A stretch of DNA of 64,000 nucleotides from Bacteroidota bacterium (GCA_018268035.1 JAFDXI010000048.1:1-64000); one strand, 5' to 3'. Positions 9,092 through 18,029 are shown, counted from the first letter of the stretch. Numbers and translations: made by a program. The notes: generated by a model not told the origin, from the letters alone.

Positions 9092-9131
9092 AATACCGGG
9101 GTATAATTGATTCAAATTTTATCCCGGTATT
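9092..9131. terminator. Bidirectional terminator between prfB and dodecin
   Basis: AATACCGGG and CCCGGTATT form a perfect 9-bp stem around an A+T-rich loop, with T-rich sequence on either side. It lies between two convergent genes. Confidence 0.7.
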
Positions 9132-9139
9132 TATTAAAA

Positions 9140-9343
9140 TCAATCATCCACCCTGAAAGAAATCTTACATATCACACCAAAGGTGGTTACCTGGTCGCCT
9201 TGTACATGTGCTTTAATGTCTTTTACAAAAACAGAATCAATATTACGAACGGTTTTTGATGCTTCGGCAACTGCTGTACGGATAGCATCGTCAATACTTT
9301 TATCGGATGATGCTATCACTTCAATCACTTTTACAATTGGCAT
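9140..9343 (-). CDS. Dodecin family flavin-binding protein
   Basis: A 67-residue protein matching dodecin in length and pattern: KVIEVIASSDKSIDDAIRTAV, then ASKTVRNIDSVFVKDIKAHV, then FGVICKISFRV. Dodecins form hollow dodecamers that bind flavins (or CoA in some lineages) and are thought to buffer or store free FMN and lumichrome. The flavin-stacking aromatic residue of archaeal dodecin is not obvious here, so the ligand is uncertain. It is a monocistronic unit convergent with prfB. Confidence 0.88.
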   Translation of the reverse strand: MPIVKVIEVIASSDKSIDDAIRTAVAEASKTVRNIDSVFVKDIKAHVQGDQVTTFGVICKISFRVDD

Positions 9344-9531
9344 AAAAAAGTTTTAAGATTTGAAATAAATGAATTAGGTAAATATAGGGAAAATTAATTC
9401 TACATGATCGGCCAATGCTTGATTGAAAATCAAAACTGCATTTTTTATTACTTTGATGATGATGGATGCTAACGAAAAATATGCATTTACAGTAAATGAA
9501 TAAAGTATTTTCAATAGCTTTCAAAAAACTT

Positions 9532-10146
9532 TTATAATAAACTTCTACCTGTTATTATACTTGTTTTACTAAATTGATTAAAACAATGATTACTGTTTAA
9601 ATATTGGAAATTTAATTGCCTGACTGCTTTGGTAAATGCTTTATCTGTTACAGGATTTAATGTGTCAATATGCAGATTGCCATATTTACAAATGTTGCCA
9701 AGTATATTCTGTCCTTCATCAATAAAATAAATATAAGGGAGAGCGGCATTGCATCTGATCATCCAGGAAAGATGAACAATGAAAATGGGTAATTCATCAT
9801 TGCCAGGTTGTAATGCCCCGTTGAAGTGTATCCCGATTTTATTATCTGTGAAATATTGCCGGGCTCTTTGCGCAGGGTTGTAATCATTGTGTTGATATAG
9901 CCAGCTTAATGTTGTATCGCCAAGAAATATCAGACTCTTGCAATCAAGTTGTTTTGCTAAACCGGAAATTTCCTTTCCCAAATTTTTACAATGCCCTCTG
10001 AAAGATTTGGATGCCAGAGTCAATACATAACTTTTATAAATTTTAGGATAAGTAATGGTTTCCTCATCGCTTGCCTTATCATAGCTGCGTAATGGAAAAA
10101 CCGGGTATTTTGATAATGCTTCCTGTCTGTTGATTTTTTTCAGCAT
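9532..10146 (-). CDS. Uncharacterised 204-residue protein
   Basis: No family is recognised. The protein has no signal peptide or membrane helix. It is mixed alpha/beta, with a central segment CKSLIFLGDTTLSWLYQ and two hydrophobic strands (PIFIVHLSWMIRC and LPYIYFIDEG). Codon use and length suggest a real gene, as does a TATTTTTG element (10163-10170) 16 nt before the start codon. Its neighbours (dodecin and a DUF1801 protein) give no functional hint. Confidence 0.65.
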   Translation of the reverse strand: MLKKINRQEALSKYPVFPLRSYDKASDEETITYPKIYKSYVLTLASKSFRGHCKNLGKEISGLAKQLDCKSLIFLGDTTLSWLYQHNDYNPAQRARQYFTDNKIGIHFNGALQPGNDELPIFIVHLSWMIRCNAALPYIYFIDEGQNILGNICKYGNLHIDTLNPVTDKAFTKAVRQLNFQYLNSNHCFNQFSKTSIITGRSLL

Positions 10147-10162
10147 GTAAAGTCAATTGGAA

Positions 10163-10170
10163 CAAAAATA
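10163..10170 (-). promoter_or_regulatory. Candidate -7 element for the 204-residue protein gene
   Basis: TATTTTTG on the minus strand, 16 nt upstream of the ATG at 10146; there is no convincing TTTG -33 element. Confidence 0.4.
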
Positions 10171-10370
10171 ACGTGTATGTATTGACGAAATTACATACAT
10201 ATTATCAATTCAGAATTTTGATTTATTGTACTGACAAAATGCCCTTTGTTCGTTTGATAAAAGATATGTCTATTGAATCTACTTTTCAACTATTTTATTC
10301 TTAGATTTTTCCATCCATGATATTGAAAAAACTAATTTTTTCTGTATGATGAATTCGAATAGCTGCAATT

Positions 10371-10793
10371 TTATTTATTTTCAAATCCAAAACGTATGAC
10401 ACTTTCAAGCACATCCATATTTATATCAATTAATTTTTTGAATCTGATACAATACCCGGTCACTGAAGCCTTGCCTAAATTTTTTCCAAAAGTTTTTGAT
10501 AAAAAAGTTTTATCCTCAATGCCCATGATGTAAACAGAGATACCTGTGCTGTTTGCGCTTAATCCAATTTGATAAAACTCCTTCGTTTTACCGTCGGCAT
10601 ATTTTATGGTACGTGAACCATAGCCAATATTTGGGTTAGAAACAATTTTTCCTTTTTCATCTTTGCCATCAAGAAACCATATTTTACAGGAAGGATTTAT
10701 TTGAATGATATGCCGGTGCAAAATTTGCATTTCTTCCTGTTTTGGCTTGGGCTGGCTTTCAAGATATGATTTGATTTGTGTTTTTATATTCAT
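10371..10793 (-). CDS. DUF1801 domain protein (YdhG-like)
   Basis: A 140-residue protein resembling the DUF1801/iron-chaperone-like fold. It has an N-terminal helix, a central segment with YGSRTIKYADGKTKEFYQIGLS, and the C-terminal element GKASVTGYCIRFKKLIDINMDVLESVI that is typical of the family. The frame begins earlier (10832), but MNIKTQIKSY at 10793 fits the family start. Function is unknown; a frataxin-like iron role has been proposed for some relatives but is not shown by this sequence. Confidence 0.7.
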   Translation of the reverse strand: MNIKTQIKSYLESQPKPKQEEMQILHRHIIQINPSCKIWFLDGKDEKGKIVSNPNIGYGSRTIKYADGKTKEFYQIGLSANSTGISVYIMGIEDKTFLSKTFGKNLGKASVTGYCIRFKKLIDINMDVLESVIRFGFENK

Positions 10794-10935
10794 ATAGCTA
10801 TAGTTATAAGTTGAAGGTTTTGCCGATATCAAAAAAATGATATGAACACAGTTTAAGAAATTTCAACATATCATTTAGTCCTCATGAAAGTTTTGATGTC
10901 ATGCAATAAAAAAAATTTTTTATTGATGAATATTT

Positions 10936-11109
10936 TTATTCCAATTCTTCGCAAATGAAATGATGATGATGTAGAAGTGCTTTTACCGGAACAATGATAT
11001 CTTTTTCACTTTCGATCCACAAAATTTTATCACAATCTTCCAGATCAAAATTCCAACAGGTATTGGGAAGCATATTAATAATATGCGGACAAAGCTTTTT
11101 TGCCTGCAT
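10936..11109 (-). CDS. Small 57-residue protein, possible HMA-like ferredoxin fold
   Basis: This short reading frame starts MQAKKLCPHIIN and ends FICEELE. It contains a run CWNFDLEDCDKILWIES and then four consecutive His residues (about 47-50). The pattern LPN-x-WxFDLEDCDxIL-xIES resembles small Bacteroidota proteins with a heavy-metal-associated-like beta-alpha-beta fold; this is recalled similarity, not a search result. The frame stays open upstream into the SRPBCC gene end (reading RFKTSVKSK), so the native start may be a non-ATG codon slightly upstream. It follows the ArsR/SRPBCC operon closely and could be its last gene. Cys, Asp and His residues suggest metal binding, which is an inference. 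Confidence 0.55.
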   Translation of the reverse strand: MQAKKLCPHIINMLPNTCWNFDLEDCDKILWIESEKDIIVPVKALLHHHHFICEELE

Positions 11110-11140
11110 TTTGGATTTGACTGATGTTTTAAAACGTAGA

Positions 11141-11638
11141 TCATTTCTGAGATAATTTTTCCAATAGTTCTTCCAGGTTACTCAATGACATTTTCATTCC
11201 TTGTGTAAAGCCATCAAGAATTCTTTCTAAGCGTTCCAGTGATTCATTATAGATAACGATATAAACTTTAGTAGCTCCGTTTTGTTCGCTGAAATTATGA
11301 TCCCATTCCGAACCTGGTAATTCAGGATTTTCATCTTTATCAGCAAACGCATTATACATTTTGAAGTTGGTCTTGGGGGTAATTGAAGTGTATTCCTGTA
11401 TTGCCCAACGTTCATGGCCTTCCGGGCTTATCATGGCATAAAACCTTTTGCCACCCACTTTAAAATCCTGGTATTTTGTTTTTGCAATCATAGGTTTTGG
11501 TGCAATCCATTGATCAATCAATTCTGCCTTTGTGAAGGCGTCCCATACAAGCGATAACGGTGCATCAAATTCGCGGGTGATATAAACTGTTTTTGCTGCT
11601 TTGTCAACTGTAAAATCGAATAATTGTGTGTTCTTCAT
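11141..11638 (-). CDS. SRPBCC (AHSA1-type) protein
   Basis: A 165-residue START/SRPBCC-fold protein of the activator-of-Hsp90-ATPase-1-like group. It has the family's opening strand ([32 protein letters not shown]), a middle [10 protein letters not shown], and a long C-terminal helix ([20 protein letters not shown]). Such proteins bind hydrophobic ligands in a helix-grip cavity; the ligand is unknown. It follows the second SRPBCC gene by 5 nt and belongs to the arsR-led operon. Confidence 0.85.
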   Translation of the reverse strand: MKNTQLFDFTVDKAAKTVYITREFDAPLSLVWDAFTKAELIDQWIAPKPMIAKTKYQDFKVGGKRFYAMISPEGHERWAIQEYTSITPKTNFKMYNAFADKDENPELPGSEWDHNFSEQNGATKVYIVIYNESLERLERILDGFTQGMKMSLSNLEELLEKLSQK

Positions 11639-11643
11639 TTTTT

Positions 11644-12084
11644 TTATTTTTTTAAATTTTTGGAAAATATATTTGGTAAAGAAATATTGATAAAATAAGT
11701 CCAGCCTTCCACAAAATTGCTGAACGCAAAATCAGGATTGCTTGCAGGGAATGTTTCTAATCCTTCATGTGTCAAAATAAGTTTTGTTTTATCGCCTTCG
11801 TCGAATAATTCAAAAGTTACGAACGAGTTGCCTTCAAAGCCATCATATCTCCAACTGTATTTTAGTTTTTTTTCATGTACAACTTCTGTTACCTGGCATA
11901 GATGGTGATATTGTTTTTCGGGTGAATGGCCGCCTTTGAATTCAAATTTAAATCCAACTTCAGGCCTGAAATCAGGCAAATCAAAATACCATTCTTTCAT
12001 TAACTCTTTTTGTGTTATTGCCTGCCAATCATCTTCAACAGGAGCATTGAATGTCCGTTCTATTGTAAATGGTTTTTGCCTCAT
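11644..12084 (-). CDS. SRPBCC (AHSA1-type) protein
   Basis: A 146-residue SRPBCC-domain protein starting [24 protein letters not shown], with the typical [21 protein letters not shown] strand pair and the end helix [17 protein letters not shown]. Its ATG overlaps the arsR stop codon by 4 nt (ATGA), so translation is coupled. Pairs of AHSA1-type proteins controlled by an ArsR-type repressor are a common bacterial arrangement; their physiological ligand is not known. Confidence 0.85.
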   Translation of the reverse strand: MRQKPFTIERTFNAPVEDDWQAITQKELMKEWYFDLPDFRPEVGFKFEFKGGHSPEKQYHHLCQVTEVVHEKKLKYSWRYDGFEGNSFVTFELFDEGDKTKLILTHEGLETFPASNPDFAFSNFVEGWTYFINISLPNIFSKNLKK

Positions 12085-12410
12085 TTCTTTTTTGTTTTTG
12101 AAGATTTCATTTTTGATAAAACATTGTCTAATTGATTAAATCTTGTTTCCCATATCTTCCTGTATTGTTCCAGCCATTTATCAATCTCTTTCATTTTCTC
12201 AATTTCAAGTGAATAATAAATTTCCCTGCCTTGCTGTTCCTGTTTTACCAATTGACATTCTGTGAGAATGCGGAGATGTTTTGAAACTGCCTGTCTTGTA
12301 GAGTGAAAGTTTTCAGCAATGGCATTAGGCGTCATTGCCTGTAACGCTATCAATGCTATGATGGCACGCCTGGTAGGATCGGCTATTGCCTGAAAAATAT
12401 CTCTTCTCAT
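12081..12410 (-). CDS. ArsR-family winged-helix repressor
   Basis: A 109-residue DNA-binding protein. The winged helix-turn-helix is clear: [21 protein letters not shown], then [24 protein letters not shown] (recognition helix), then the wing [15 protein letters not shown]. No metal-sensing CxC motif is present, so it resembles the SdpR-like, non-metal branch found with SRPBCC genes. It heads an operon with two SRPBCC genes. Its promoter is overlaid by repeated GCAAC/GTTGC half-sites, consistent with autorepression. Confidence 0.88.
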   Translation of the reverse strand: MRRDIFQAIADPTRRAIIALIALQAMTPNAIAENFHSTRQAVSKHLRILTECQLVKQEQQGREIYYSLEIEKMKEIDKWLEQYRKIWETRFNQLDNVLSKMKSSKTKKK

Positions 12411-12426
12411 ATTATCCTTTTTAAAC

Positions 12427-12457
12427 GCAACTAAACAGTTGCAAATATATATGCAAC
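12427..12457 (-). promoter_or_regulatory. Putative ArsR operator overlapping the arsR promoter
   Basis: Three half-sites are arranged as GCAACT-4 nt-AGTTGC (12427-12442) and GTTGCA-8 nt-TGCAAC (12438-12457), sharing the middle half-site. A -7 element TATATTTG (minus strand, 12442-12449) sits between them. Binding here would block arsR operon transcription. Confidence 0.6.
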
Positions 12458-12801
12458 TTTTTGGTTTCGCAAAATTTATTTTGAAATTTTTTTTTATTAA
12501 AGTAGGCTATGACATTTTTATTAAATGGCCAGAAGCGTGAGAAAGCATTTTTTCTCCTCTTGAATGTTTTATGTTTTTCAAAGTCAAATCTTATCAGGAA
12601 TTTAATGAACAATTTCTTGTCTTTGTTTAAAAATAATTGTTTCGCTTACATAAAATCACAATTGAATTGAAGCACTGTTTTTGGCATTGTTTTGATTTAA
12701 TTTTTTACAGAGTGATTTTTTTTTTCAGATAAGATAAATTCGGAGTGCTTCAACCGATAATTTATGTTTAGTTTGTATTATTACATTTCATTAATGCATT
12801 T

Positions 12802-15213
12802 ATGATGAATACAATTAAAAGCGCTTTTCTTATCCTATTATTATTTGCAATTTATCCATTTGTACAAGCTCAAACTTTTCAGCCTAAAATTAAAAGCATT
12901 TATCATGATGGTTGGATTGACCTTAATAAAAATGGTAAAAAAGATATTTATGAAGATACTTCAAAGCCTATTGATGAAAGGGTAGAAGACCTGTTATCAC
13001 AAATGAACATTAATGAAAAAACATGCCAGATGGCAACCCTGTATGGATATCATCGTGTATTAAAAGATTCTTTGCCCACACCTGAATGGAAGAATGAAAT
13101 CTGGAAAGACGGTATTGCCAATATTGACGAACACCTCAACGGTTTTATTGAATGGAATGTGGCAACATCTTCGATAGAAATTATCAAAGACATTAAAAAA
13201 CATGTGTGGGCGATGAATACCACGCAGGCATTTTTTATTGAAGATACCAGGCTTGGCATTCCTGCAGATTTTACTGATGAAGGTATCCGTGGAGTAGAAG
13301 CGTATGGCACCACTGGTTTCCCTACTCAATTGGCATTGGGTGCTACATGGGACAAAGATCTTGTTTATAAAATCGGGCGTATCACAGGTGTTGAAGCGCG
13401 TGCTATGGGTTATACCAATGTGTATGCACCCATCCTTGATGTGGCAAGGGATCAACGCTGGGGCAGGTTGGAAGAAAGTTATGGTGAATCTCCATATTTA
13501 GTCGGGAGCCTTGGAACGCAGATGGCGCTTGGCATGCAGAAAGATCATACTATCGTTGCTACTTCAAAACATTATGCATTGAATAGTGCCAACTTTGGAG
13601 CCAGGGAAGGTGATGCACGTACTGACCCGCAGATACCGATGCGTGAAGCAGAGACTTTATTGGTTTACCCTTTCAGAAAAGTAATTAAAGACGCAGACAT
13701 TCTTGGTGTGATGGCTTCATACAATGATTATGATGGCATTCCAATTATTGGGAGTTATTATTGGCTCACCAAAAAACTCAGAGAAGAATTAGGTTTTAAA
13801 GGTTATGTGGTTTCTGATAGTGAAGCATTGGAATATCTTTTTGAAAAACATGGTGTGGCACGGGACAGGCAGGATGCAGTAGCACAGGCTGTGAATGCAG
13901 GATTGAATGTGCGCACCAATTTTACACCACCTGAAACAATGATCCTTCCACTGAGAAAAAATATTGAAGAAGGAAAAGTATCAATGGAGACATTAAACAA
14001 CAGGGTGCGTGATGTGTTGAGAGTAAAGTTCTGGCTTGGTTTGTTTGATCATCCTTATATTGAAGATGCTGCAAAATCAGAATCAACTGTCAATAACCCT
14101 GAACATAAACAAGTTTCATTGCAGGCATCAAGGGAATGCATTGTGTTGTTGAAAAATGATAACCAGATTTTACCATTGAATAAAAAAATCAAATCCATAG
14201 CAGTGATAGGCCCTAATGCAGATAATGCTGATTATGCAGATACACATTATGGCCCTCATGGCACAAAAGGAATAACAGTGCTGGATGGTATTAAAGAAAA
14301 ATTAGGAAGTGGTGTTAAAGTAAGTTACGCCAAAGGTTGTGAGATAGTAGATAAACACTGGCCCGAAAGTGAAGTGTTGCCACAACCACCCGGAAAATAT
14401 GAACGATCACAAATGGATTCGGCTGTTGCAATTGCAAAAAAAGCAGATGCAGTAGTGATGGTAATGGGTGGCAATACCATTACTGCGGGTGAGAGTAAAT
14501 CACGTACAACCATTGCCCTGCCTGGGTTTCAGCTTGATCTGATTAAAGCAGTTAAAGCAACTGGTAAACCTGTAGTAATTGTATTGATCAATTCACAACC
14601 TATCGGTATTAACTGGATAAATGAAAATATTGATGGTATTTTGGAAGCATGGTATCCTGGTACCTATGGTGGCACTGCAATAGCTGATGTATTGTTTGGC
14701 GATTATAATCCTGGTGGAAAATTAACACTCACATTCCCAAGATCAGTAGGGCAGTTGCCGATGAATTTCCCCTCAAAACCAGGAGCACAAACTGATGTAG
14801 GTGAAACTGCAAGGTTGAAAGGAAAACTTTATCCTTTCGGATATGGATTAAGCTACACAACGTTTTCGTACAGCAATTTAAAAATCAATCCTGCAAAACA
14901 AAATTCACAAGGCAATGTGGAAGTGAGTTTTGATATAACCAACACCGGCAGCCGTGAAGGTGATGAAGTGGCTCAATTGTATATTCATGAAAAAGTAACT
15001 ACTGTTACAACTTATGAAAAACAACTGCGTGGTTTTGAAAGAGTGAACTTAAAACCTGGTGAAACAAAAACTGTTCATCTTACATTAACTCCTGAAGATC
15101 TTGGGCTTTGGAACCGTGATATGCATTTTGTTGTTGAACCTGGGACTTTTGAAGCAATGGTGGGCGCTTCTTCTGAAGATATCAGGTTGAAAGAAGAATT
15201 TGATATAGAATAA
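12802..15213 (+). CDS. Secreted glycoside hydrolase family 3 (beta-glucosidase/xylosidase type)
   Basis: An 803-residue exo-acting glycosidase with a signal peptide (AFLILLLFAIYPFVQAQ). The N-terminal TIM-barrel domain spans roughly residues 50-390 and holds the nucleophile Asp339 in KGYVVSDSEALEYL. The substrate-binding patterns IPADFTDEG and TSKHYALNS are also present. The alpha/beta sandwich follows (KSIAVIGPNAD, MVMGGNTIT, NSQPIGINW, WYPGTYGGTAIADVLFGDYNPGGKL). A C-terminal fibronectin-III-like domain (SFDITNTGSREGDEVAQLY) completes the usual three-domain layout. It probably releases terminal sugars from plant-type or microbial glycans in the periplasm; linkage specificity cannot be read here. 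No SusC/SusD pair accompanies it. The roughly 390-bp gap before it holds the arsR operator and A+T-rich sequence with nothing else recognised. Confidence 0.92.
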   Translation: MMNTIKSAFLILLLFAIYPFVQAQTFQPKIKSIYHDGWIDLNKNGKKDIYEDTSKPIDERVEDLLSQMNINEKTCQMATLYGYHRVLKDSLPTPEWKNEIWKDGIANIDEHLNGFIEWNVATSSIEIIKDIKKHVWAMNTTQAFFIEDTRLGIPADFTDEGIRGVEAYGTTGFPTQLALGATWDKDLVYKIGRITGVEARAMGYTNVYAPILDVARDQRWGRLEESYGESPYLVGSLGTQMALGMQKDHTIVATSKHYALNSANFGAREGDARTDPQIPMREAETLLVYPFRKVIKDADILGVMASYNDYDGIPIIGSYYWLTKKLREELGFKGYVVSDSEALEYLFEKHGVARDRQDAVAQAVNAGLNVRTNFTPPETMILPLRKNIEEGKVSMETLNNRVRDVLRVKFWLGLFDHPYIEDAAKSESTVNNPEHKQVSLQASRECIVLLKNDNQILPLNKKIKSIAVIGPNADNADYADTHYGPHGTKGITVLDGIKEKLGSGVKVSYAKGCEIVDKHWPESEVLPQPPGKYERSQMDSAVAIAKKADAVVMVMGGNTITAGESKSRTTIALPGFQLDLIKAVKATGKPVVIVLINSQPIGINWINENIDGILEAWYPGTYGGTAIADVLFGDYNPGGKLTLTFPRSVGQLPMNFPSKPGAQTDVGETARLKGKLYPFGYGLSYTTFSYSNLKINPAKQNSQGNVEVSFDITNTGSREGDEVAQLYIHEKVTTVTTYEKQLRGFERVNLKPGETKTVHLTLTPEDLGLWNRDMHFVVEPGTFEAMVGASSEDIRLKEEFDIE

Positions 15214-15292
15214 AAGTTTTCAGGTGACAAATAAGTTATATTGCCTCTAACGTTTATGGGATTTACGAATAATGAATAAATGTTTCGGAGGT

Positions 15293-15511
15293 TCAACAGC
15301 AACACTGCCCTTTTTGTTGTGGCGGGCATTTCAAAGTGCCATAGCTGCAAAACACGCAACAGTCACCTTGTTTTGGCTTTAAAACGGTTTTACAATTTAC
15401 ACATTGGTAGAAAAACCTGCATGCATCTTCAGGCATTATTTCTGATTTACTGTACCCGCAGTTGGGACAGGTAATGATTGAATGAAGTTGTATTGAATTA
15501 TTGTCTTTCAA
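15293..15511 (-). CDS. GDCCVxC-domain zinc-ribbon-like protein
   Basis: A 72-residue Cys-rich protein with the conserved signature GDCCVFCSYGTLKCPP. It begins with a CPNCGYS knuckle (about residue 16) and a CVNC pair, and ends in QKGQCCC. Relatives are annotated as GDCCVxC-domain proteins, some of them selenoproteins; function is unknown, but metal binding or redox chemistry by the paired Cys is likely. Here the codons at the paired site are ordinary Cys codons, so this is not a selenoprotein form. It is convergent with the GH3 gene. Confidence 0.8.
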   Translation of the reverse strand: MKDNNSIQLHSIITCPNCGYSKSEIMPEDACRFFYQCVNCKTVLKPKQGDCCVFCSYGTLKCPPQQKGQCCC

Positions 15512-15562
15512 AAATGTGATGTTTCAATCAAATAAAATTGATACAATAAAAATAATTTGTTG

Positions 15563-16465
15563 TTATGTGATGATAAATGTCTCTCCTTCCAAAGCCAGTT
15601 CCACGTTAGGGAAGACAGCTTTTGCTTCGAGGAGAAAGTCGTCCAGTTTTTCATAATTGCTGCTGAAATGCCCGATAATAAGTTTCTTCACTTCGGCTAG
15701 TTTTGCAAGCATTGCAGCCTGTCCTGCAGTAGAATGATACCGGCTGACAGCTTTATCCATCTTGTCTTCCAGGTAGGTGGCTTCATGAAACAGCATATCA
15801 ACATTCTTGACTTTTTCAGCCAGTTCTTCTTTAAACATTGTATCAGCCGAATAAGCATAACTTTTTGGAGGCTTATTGGGAAATGTTAATACTTCATTTG
15901 GAATGGTAATGCCATTGCTGATATAATTTTCACCCTGTTGCAACTTTTCATAAAATTCAACAGGGACTTTATTTCTATTCACTGCTTCTATATTTATTTT
16001 CCTGGGTTTTCTTTTTTCCCTGAAAATAAAACCCCAGCAGTCAATCCTGTGATAGACTTTAAAACTTTCAACAGAAAAATTATCTTCATCCACCAGCAAA
16101 GATTCGCCTTCCAGTGTATGAAAATGCAGGGGATAAGGCATTTTTGTATCTGACACTTTCAACTGTATTTCGATAATGTTTTTTAATGATGCAGGGGCAT
16201 AAATGTGCAGCGGTTGAGAACGATGCAATAATCCATAACTTGTAATCAAACCTGGCAAACCGAAATAATGATCACCATGCAGGTGTGAAATAAAAATATG
16301 ATTGATACGGCTCCTTCTAATCCTGTAAAGATTCATCTGCATCTGTGTGCCCTCGCCGCAGTCCAATAATAAAAGATGGTCGTTGAGAGTGATGACCTGA
16401 GCGGCCGGGTGACGGTTGTATGCAGGCAGCGCTGAATTATTGCCAAGTATTGTTACGCCAAACAT
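15563..16465 (-). CDS. rnz: Ribonuclease Z
   Basis: A 300-residue metallo-beta-lactamase-fold endonuclease that trims 3' trailers of tRNA precursors. The zinc motif FISHLHGDHYFGLPGL, the opening VTILGNNSALPAYNRHP, the YSADT strand, the Asp/His element LFHEATYLEDK, and HSTAGQAAMLAK with IIGHFSS all match RNase Z in order and length. It lies divergent from the DUF3822-rsmD cluster. A promoter-like TTTACTTTG is located 4-5 nt before the ATG. Confidence 0.93.
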   Translation of the reverse strand: MFGVTILGNNSALPAYNRHPAAQVITLNDHLLLLDCGEGTQMQMNLYRIRRSRINHIFISHLHGDHYFGLPGLITSYGLLHRSQPLHIYAPASLKNIIEIQLKVSDTKMPYPLHFHTLEGESLLVDEDNFSVESFKVYHRIDCWGFIFREKRKPRKINIEAVNRNKVPVEFYEKLQQGENYISNGITIPNEVLTFPNKPPKSYAYSADTMFKEELAEKVKNVDMLFHEATYLEDKMDKAVSRYHSTAGQAAMLAKLAEVKKLIIGHFSSNYEKLDDFLLEAKAVFPNVELALEGETFIIT

Positions 16466-16629
16466 TTGGCAAAGTAAATTGATAAATTGATAACTCAGGC
16501 ATTTAGATTTGAATATGACATGCCACAGCGTTGATAGAAATTTCGACTTGTAAAGAGAGCCGGTATTATTTGCAACCTGCCATTTTCGTTAAGATTAAAC
16601 AAGCTGTTTCAATACAAAAAATTCTTCCG

Positions 16630-16637
16630 TAACATTG
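16630..16637 (+). promoter_or_regulatory. Candidate -7 element for the DUF3822 gene
   Basis: TAACATTG (one mismatch to TAnnTTTG) is followed by CAGC and immediately by the ATG at 16642. This is the same TTTGC(G/A)GC-start layout seen at prfB, ribF, aroC, tetR and the purM-like gene. Confidence 0.45.
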
Positions 16638-16641
16638 CAGC

Positions 16642-17454
16642 ATGCTTCAAAAGAATTACAGTATTTACTCCGAAGATTTAAGCGATGTGCAGTTATTGAT
16701 TGAGGCTGGCAAAAACCATATCGCATGCTGGTGCAGGAGTAACAATAATGGAAAGCTGAAGGCATTTGAATTTTTTCAAAGCGGAAATTATAAGGCAGGA
16801 GATTTTGAAAGGCTGATTGATAATGTAAGGTTACATTCACGCCTGCTTACTATGCCTGTAAGCAAAACATATTTTTTCTGGAATACGAATGAGTCATTGT
16901 GTCTTCCTGGTTCAATAAACAATGAAAGTTTTCTGCAATCAAATTTCCAATTGTTGTTTGGTGATGCTGATGATAAAAAAATACAATCTCTTGCCATTAA
17001 TGGATATTTAGTGGCATGGCGTATGGAAGAAAACCTTCAGCAAATTGCCAGTGAAAATTTCAGGGGTGCATCATTCACACATCAATATGTCCCTTTATTA
17101 GGCGCTGCATTAAGTGATAAAACAGATGGACTTCATATATTCTTTTATCCATTTTATTTTACATTGTTTGCTTTCAGAGATGGTAAATTGTTATTCGCTC
17201 AAACAAAAAAATACAATACTCCGGAAGATGTTTTGTATCATATTTTGAATACCTGTGAACAATATAATATTGAAAAAAACACACAGGTTTATTGTGGTGG
17301 CTTTATTGATGCACAATCAAAGTTGTACGAAACTTTATATCAGTATCTCGAAGGAATGCAATTAGTAATTGTTGACAAAAACAGGTTTGGGTCGAAAGTG
17401 TTCAACGATTATGCGCCACATTATTTTGCGCCGTATATAAATTATGATGTATGA
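16642..17454 (+). CDS. DUF3822 family protein
   Basis: A 270-residue protein typical of Bacteroidota, encoded directly upstream of rsmD, whose start codon lies within its last four bases. There is no signal peptide or membrane segment. The fold appears to be two repeated alpha/beta halves (NYSIYSEDLSDVQLLIEAGKNHIACW, and later DGLHIFFYPFYFTLFAFRDGKLLF with QTKKYNTPEDVLYHILNTCEQ). The role is unknown; the coupling to rsmD hints at ribosome maturation or a housekeeping link, but that is inference. Confidence 0.8.
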   Translation: MLQKNYSIYSEDLSDVQLLIEAGKNHIACWCRSNNNGKLKAFEFFQSGNYKAGDFERLIDNVRLHSRLLTMPVSKTYFFWNTNESLCLPGSINNESFLQSNFQLLFGDADDKKIQSLAINGYLVAWRMEENLQQIASENFRGASFTHQYVPLLGAALSDKTDGLHIFFYPFYFTLFAFRDGKLLFAQTKKYNTPEDVLYHILNTCEQYNIEKNTQVYCGGFIDAQSKLYETLYQYLEGMQLVIVDKNRFGSKVFNDYAPHYFAPYINYDV

Positions 17455-18023
17455 GGATTATTTCAGGCTCACTCGGTGGAAGGAAAATCCATCCACCTGC
17501 GAAAATGCCTTATACAAGGCCCACTACCGATATTGCTAAAGAAGGGCTTTTTAATATTTTACAGACACGTATTGATTTTGATGGTGCCAACACATTAGAT
17601 CTTTTTGGTGGCACCGGTTGTATCAGTTATGAGCTGGCTTCAAGAGGTGCAGGCACTTTGACAATTGTTGAAAAAGATGCCACCATGAATTCATTCATCA
17701 AAAAAAATATCCAGGATTTTAAGATTGAAAATGCTGTTGTAATTCGTTCTGATGTCTTTCACTTTCTTGAAACCTGCTCATCGCAATATGATTTTATTTT
17801 TGCCGGGCCACCTTATGCACTCAACACGATTGATGAATTGCCAAAAATCATAGTTGGAAAGAATATGATTGCAACAGATGGATATTTTGTTTTGGAACAT
17901 ACACCCCGAAATGATTATGAAAAATTTCATGGTTTTAGTTTTAAAAGAAATTATGGCACAACTGTCTTTTCATTTTTTGAACAGGTGAAAAAATGGAATA
18001 AAAAAGACACCAACATGGAATAA
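17451..18023 (+). CDS. rsmD: 16S rRNA (guanine966-N2)-methyltransferase RsmD, atypical catalytic motif
   Basis: A 190-residue SAM-dependent methyltransferase that modifies G966 of 16S rRNA during 30S assembly. It has the family opening MRIISGSLGGRKI, TRPTTDIAKEGLFNIL, and SAM-binding LDLFGGTGCISYELASRGA. The expected catalytic (D/N)PP(Y/F) reads GPPY here (residues 119-122; codons GGG CCA CCT TAT), so the acidic or amide residue that orients the target amine is replaced by Gly. The rest of the fold and the length are normal. It overlaps DUF3822 by 4 nt, and bioD starts 6 nt after it, so the three genes form a tight operon. Confidence 0.9.
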   Translation: MRIISGSLGGRKIHPPAKMPYTRPTTDIAKEGLFNILQTRIDFDGANTLDLFGGTGCISYELASRGAGTLTIVEKDATMNSFIKKNIQDFKIENAVVIRSDVFHFLETCSSQYDFIFAGPPYALNTIDELPKIIVGKNMIATDGYFVLEHTPRNDYEKFHGFSFKRNYGTTVFSFFEQVKKWNKKDTNME

Positions 18024-18029
18024 AAATTT

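Noticed and set aside
12421-12612. 63-residue minus-strand frame upstream of arsR
   Set aside because: It is Lys/Phe/Asn-rich as expected of A+T-rich DNA and covers the arsR promoter and operator; no protein-like pattern.
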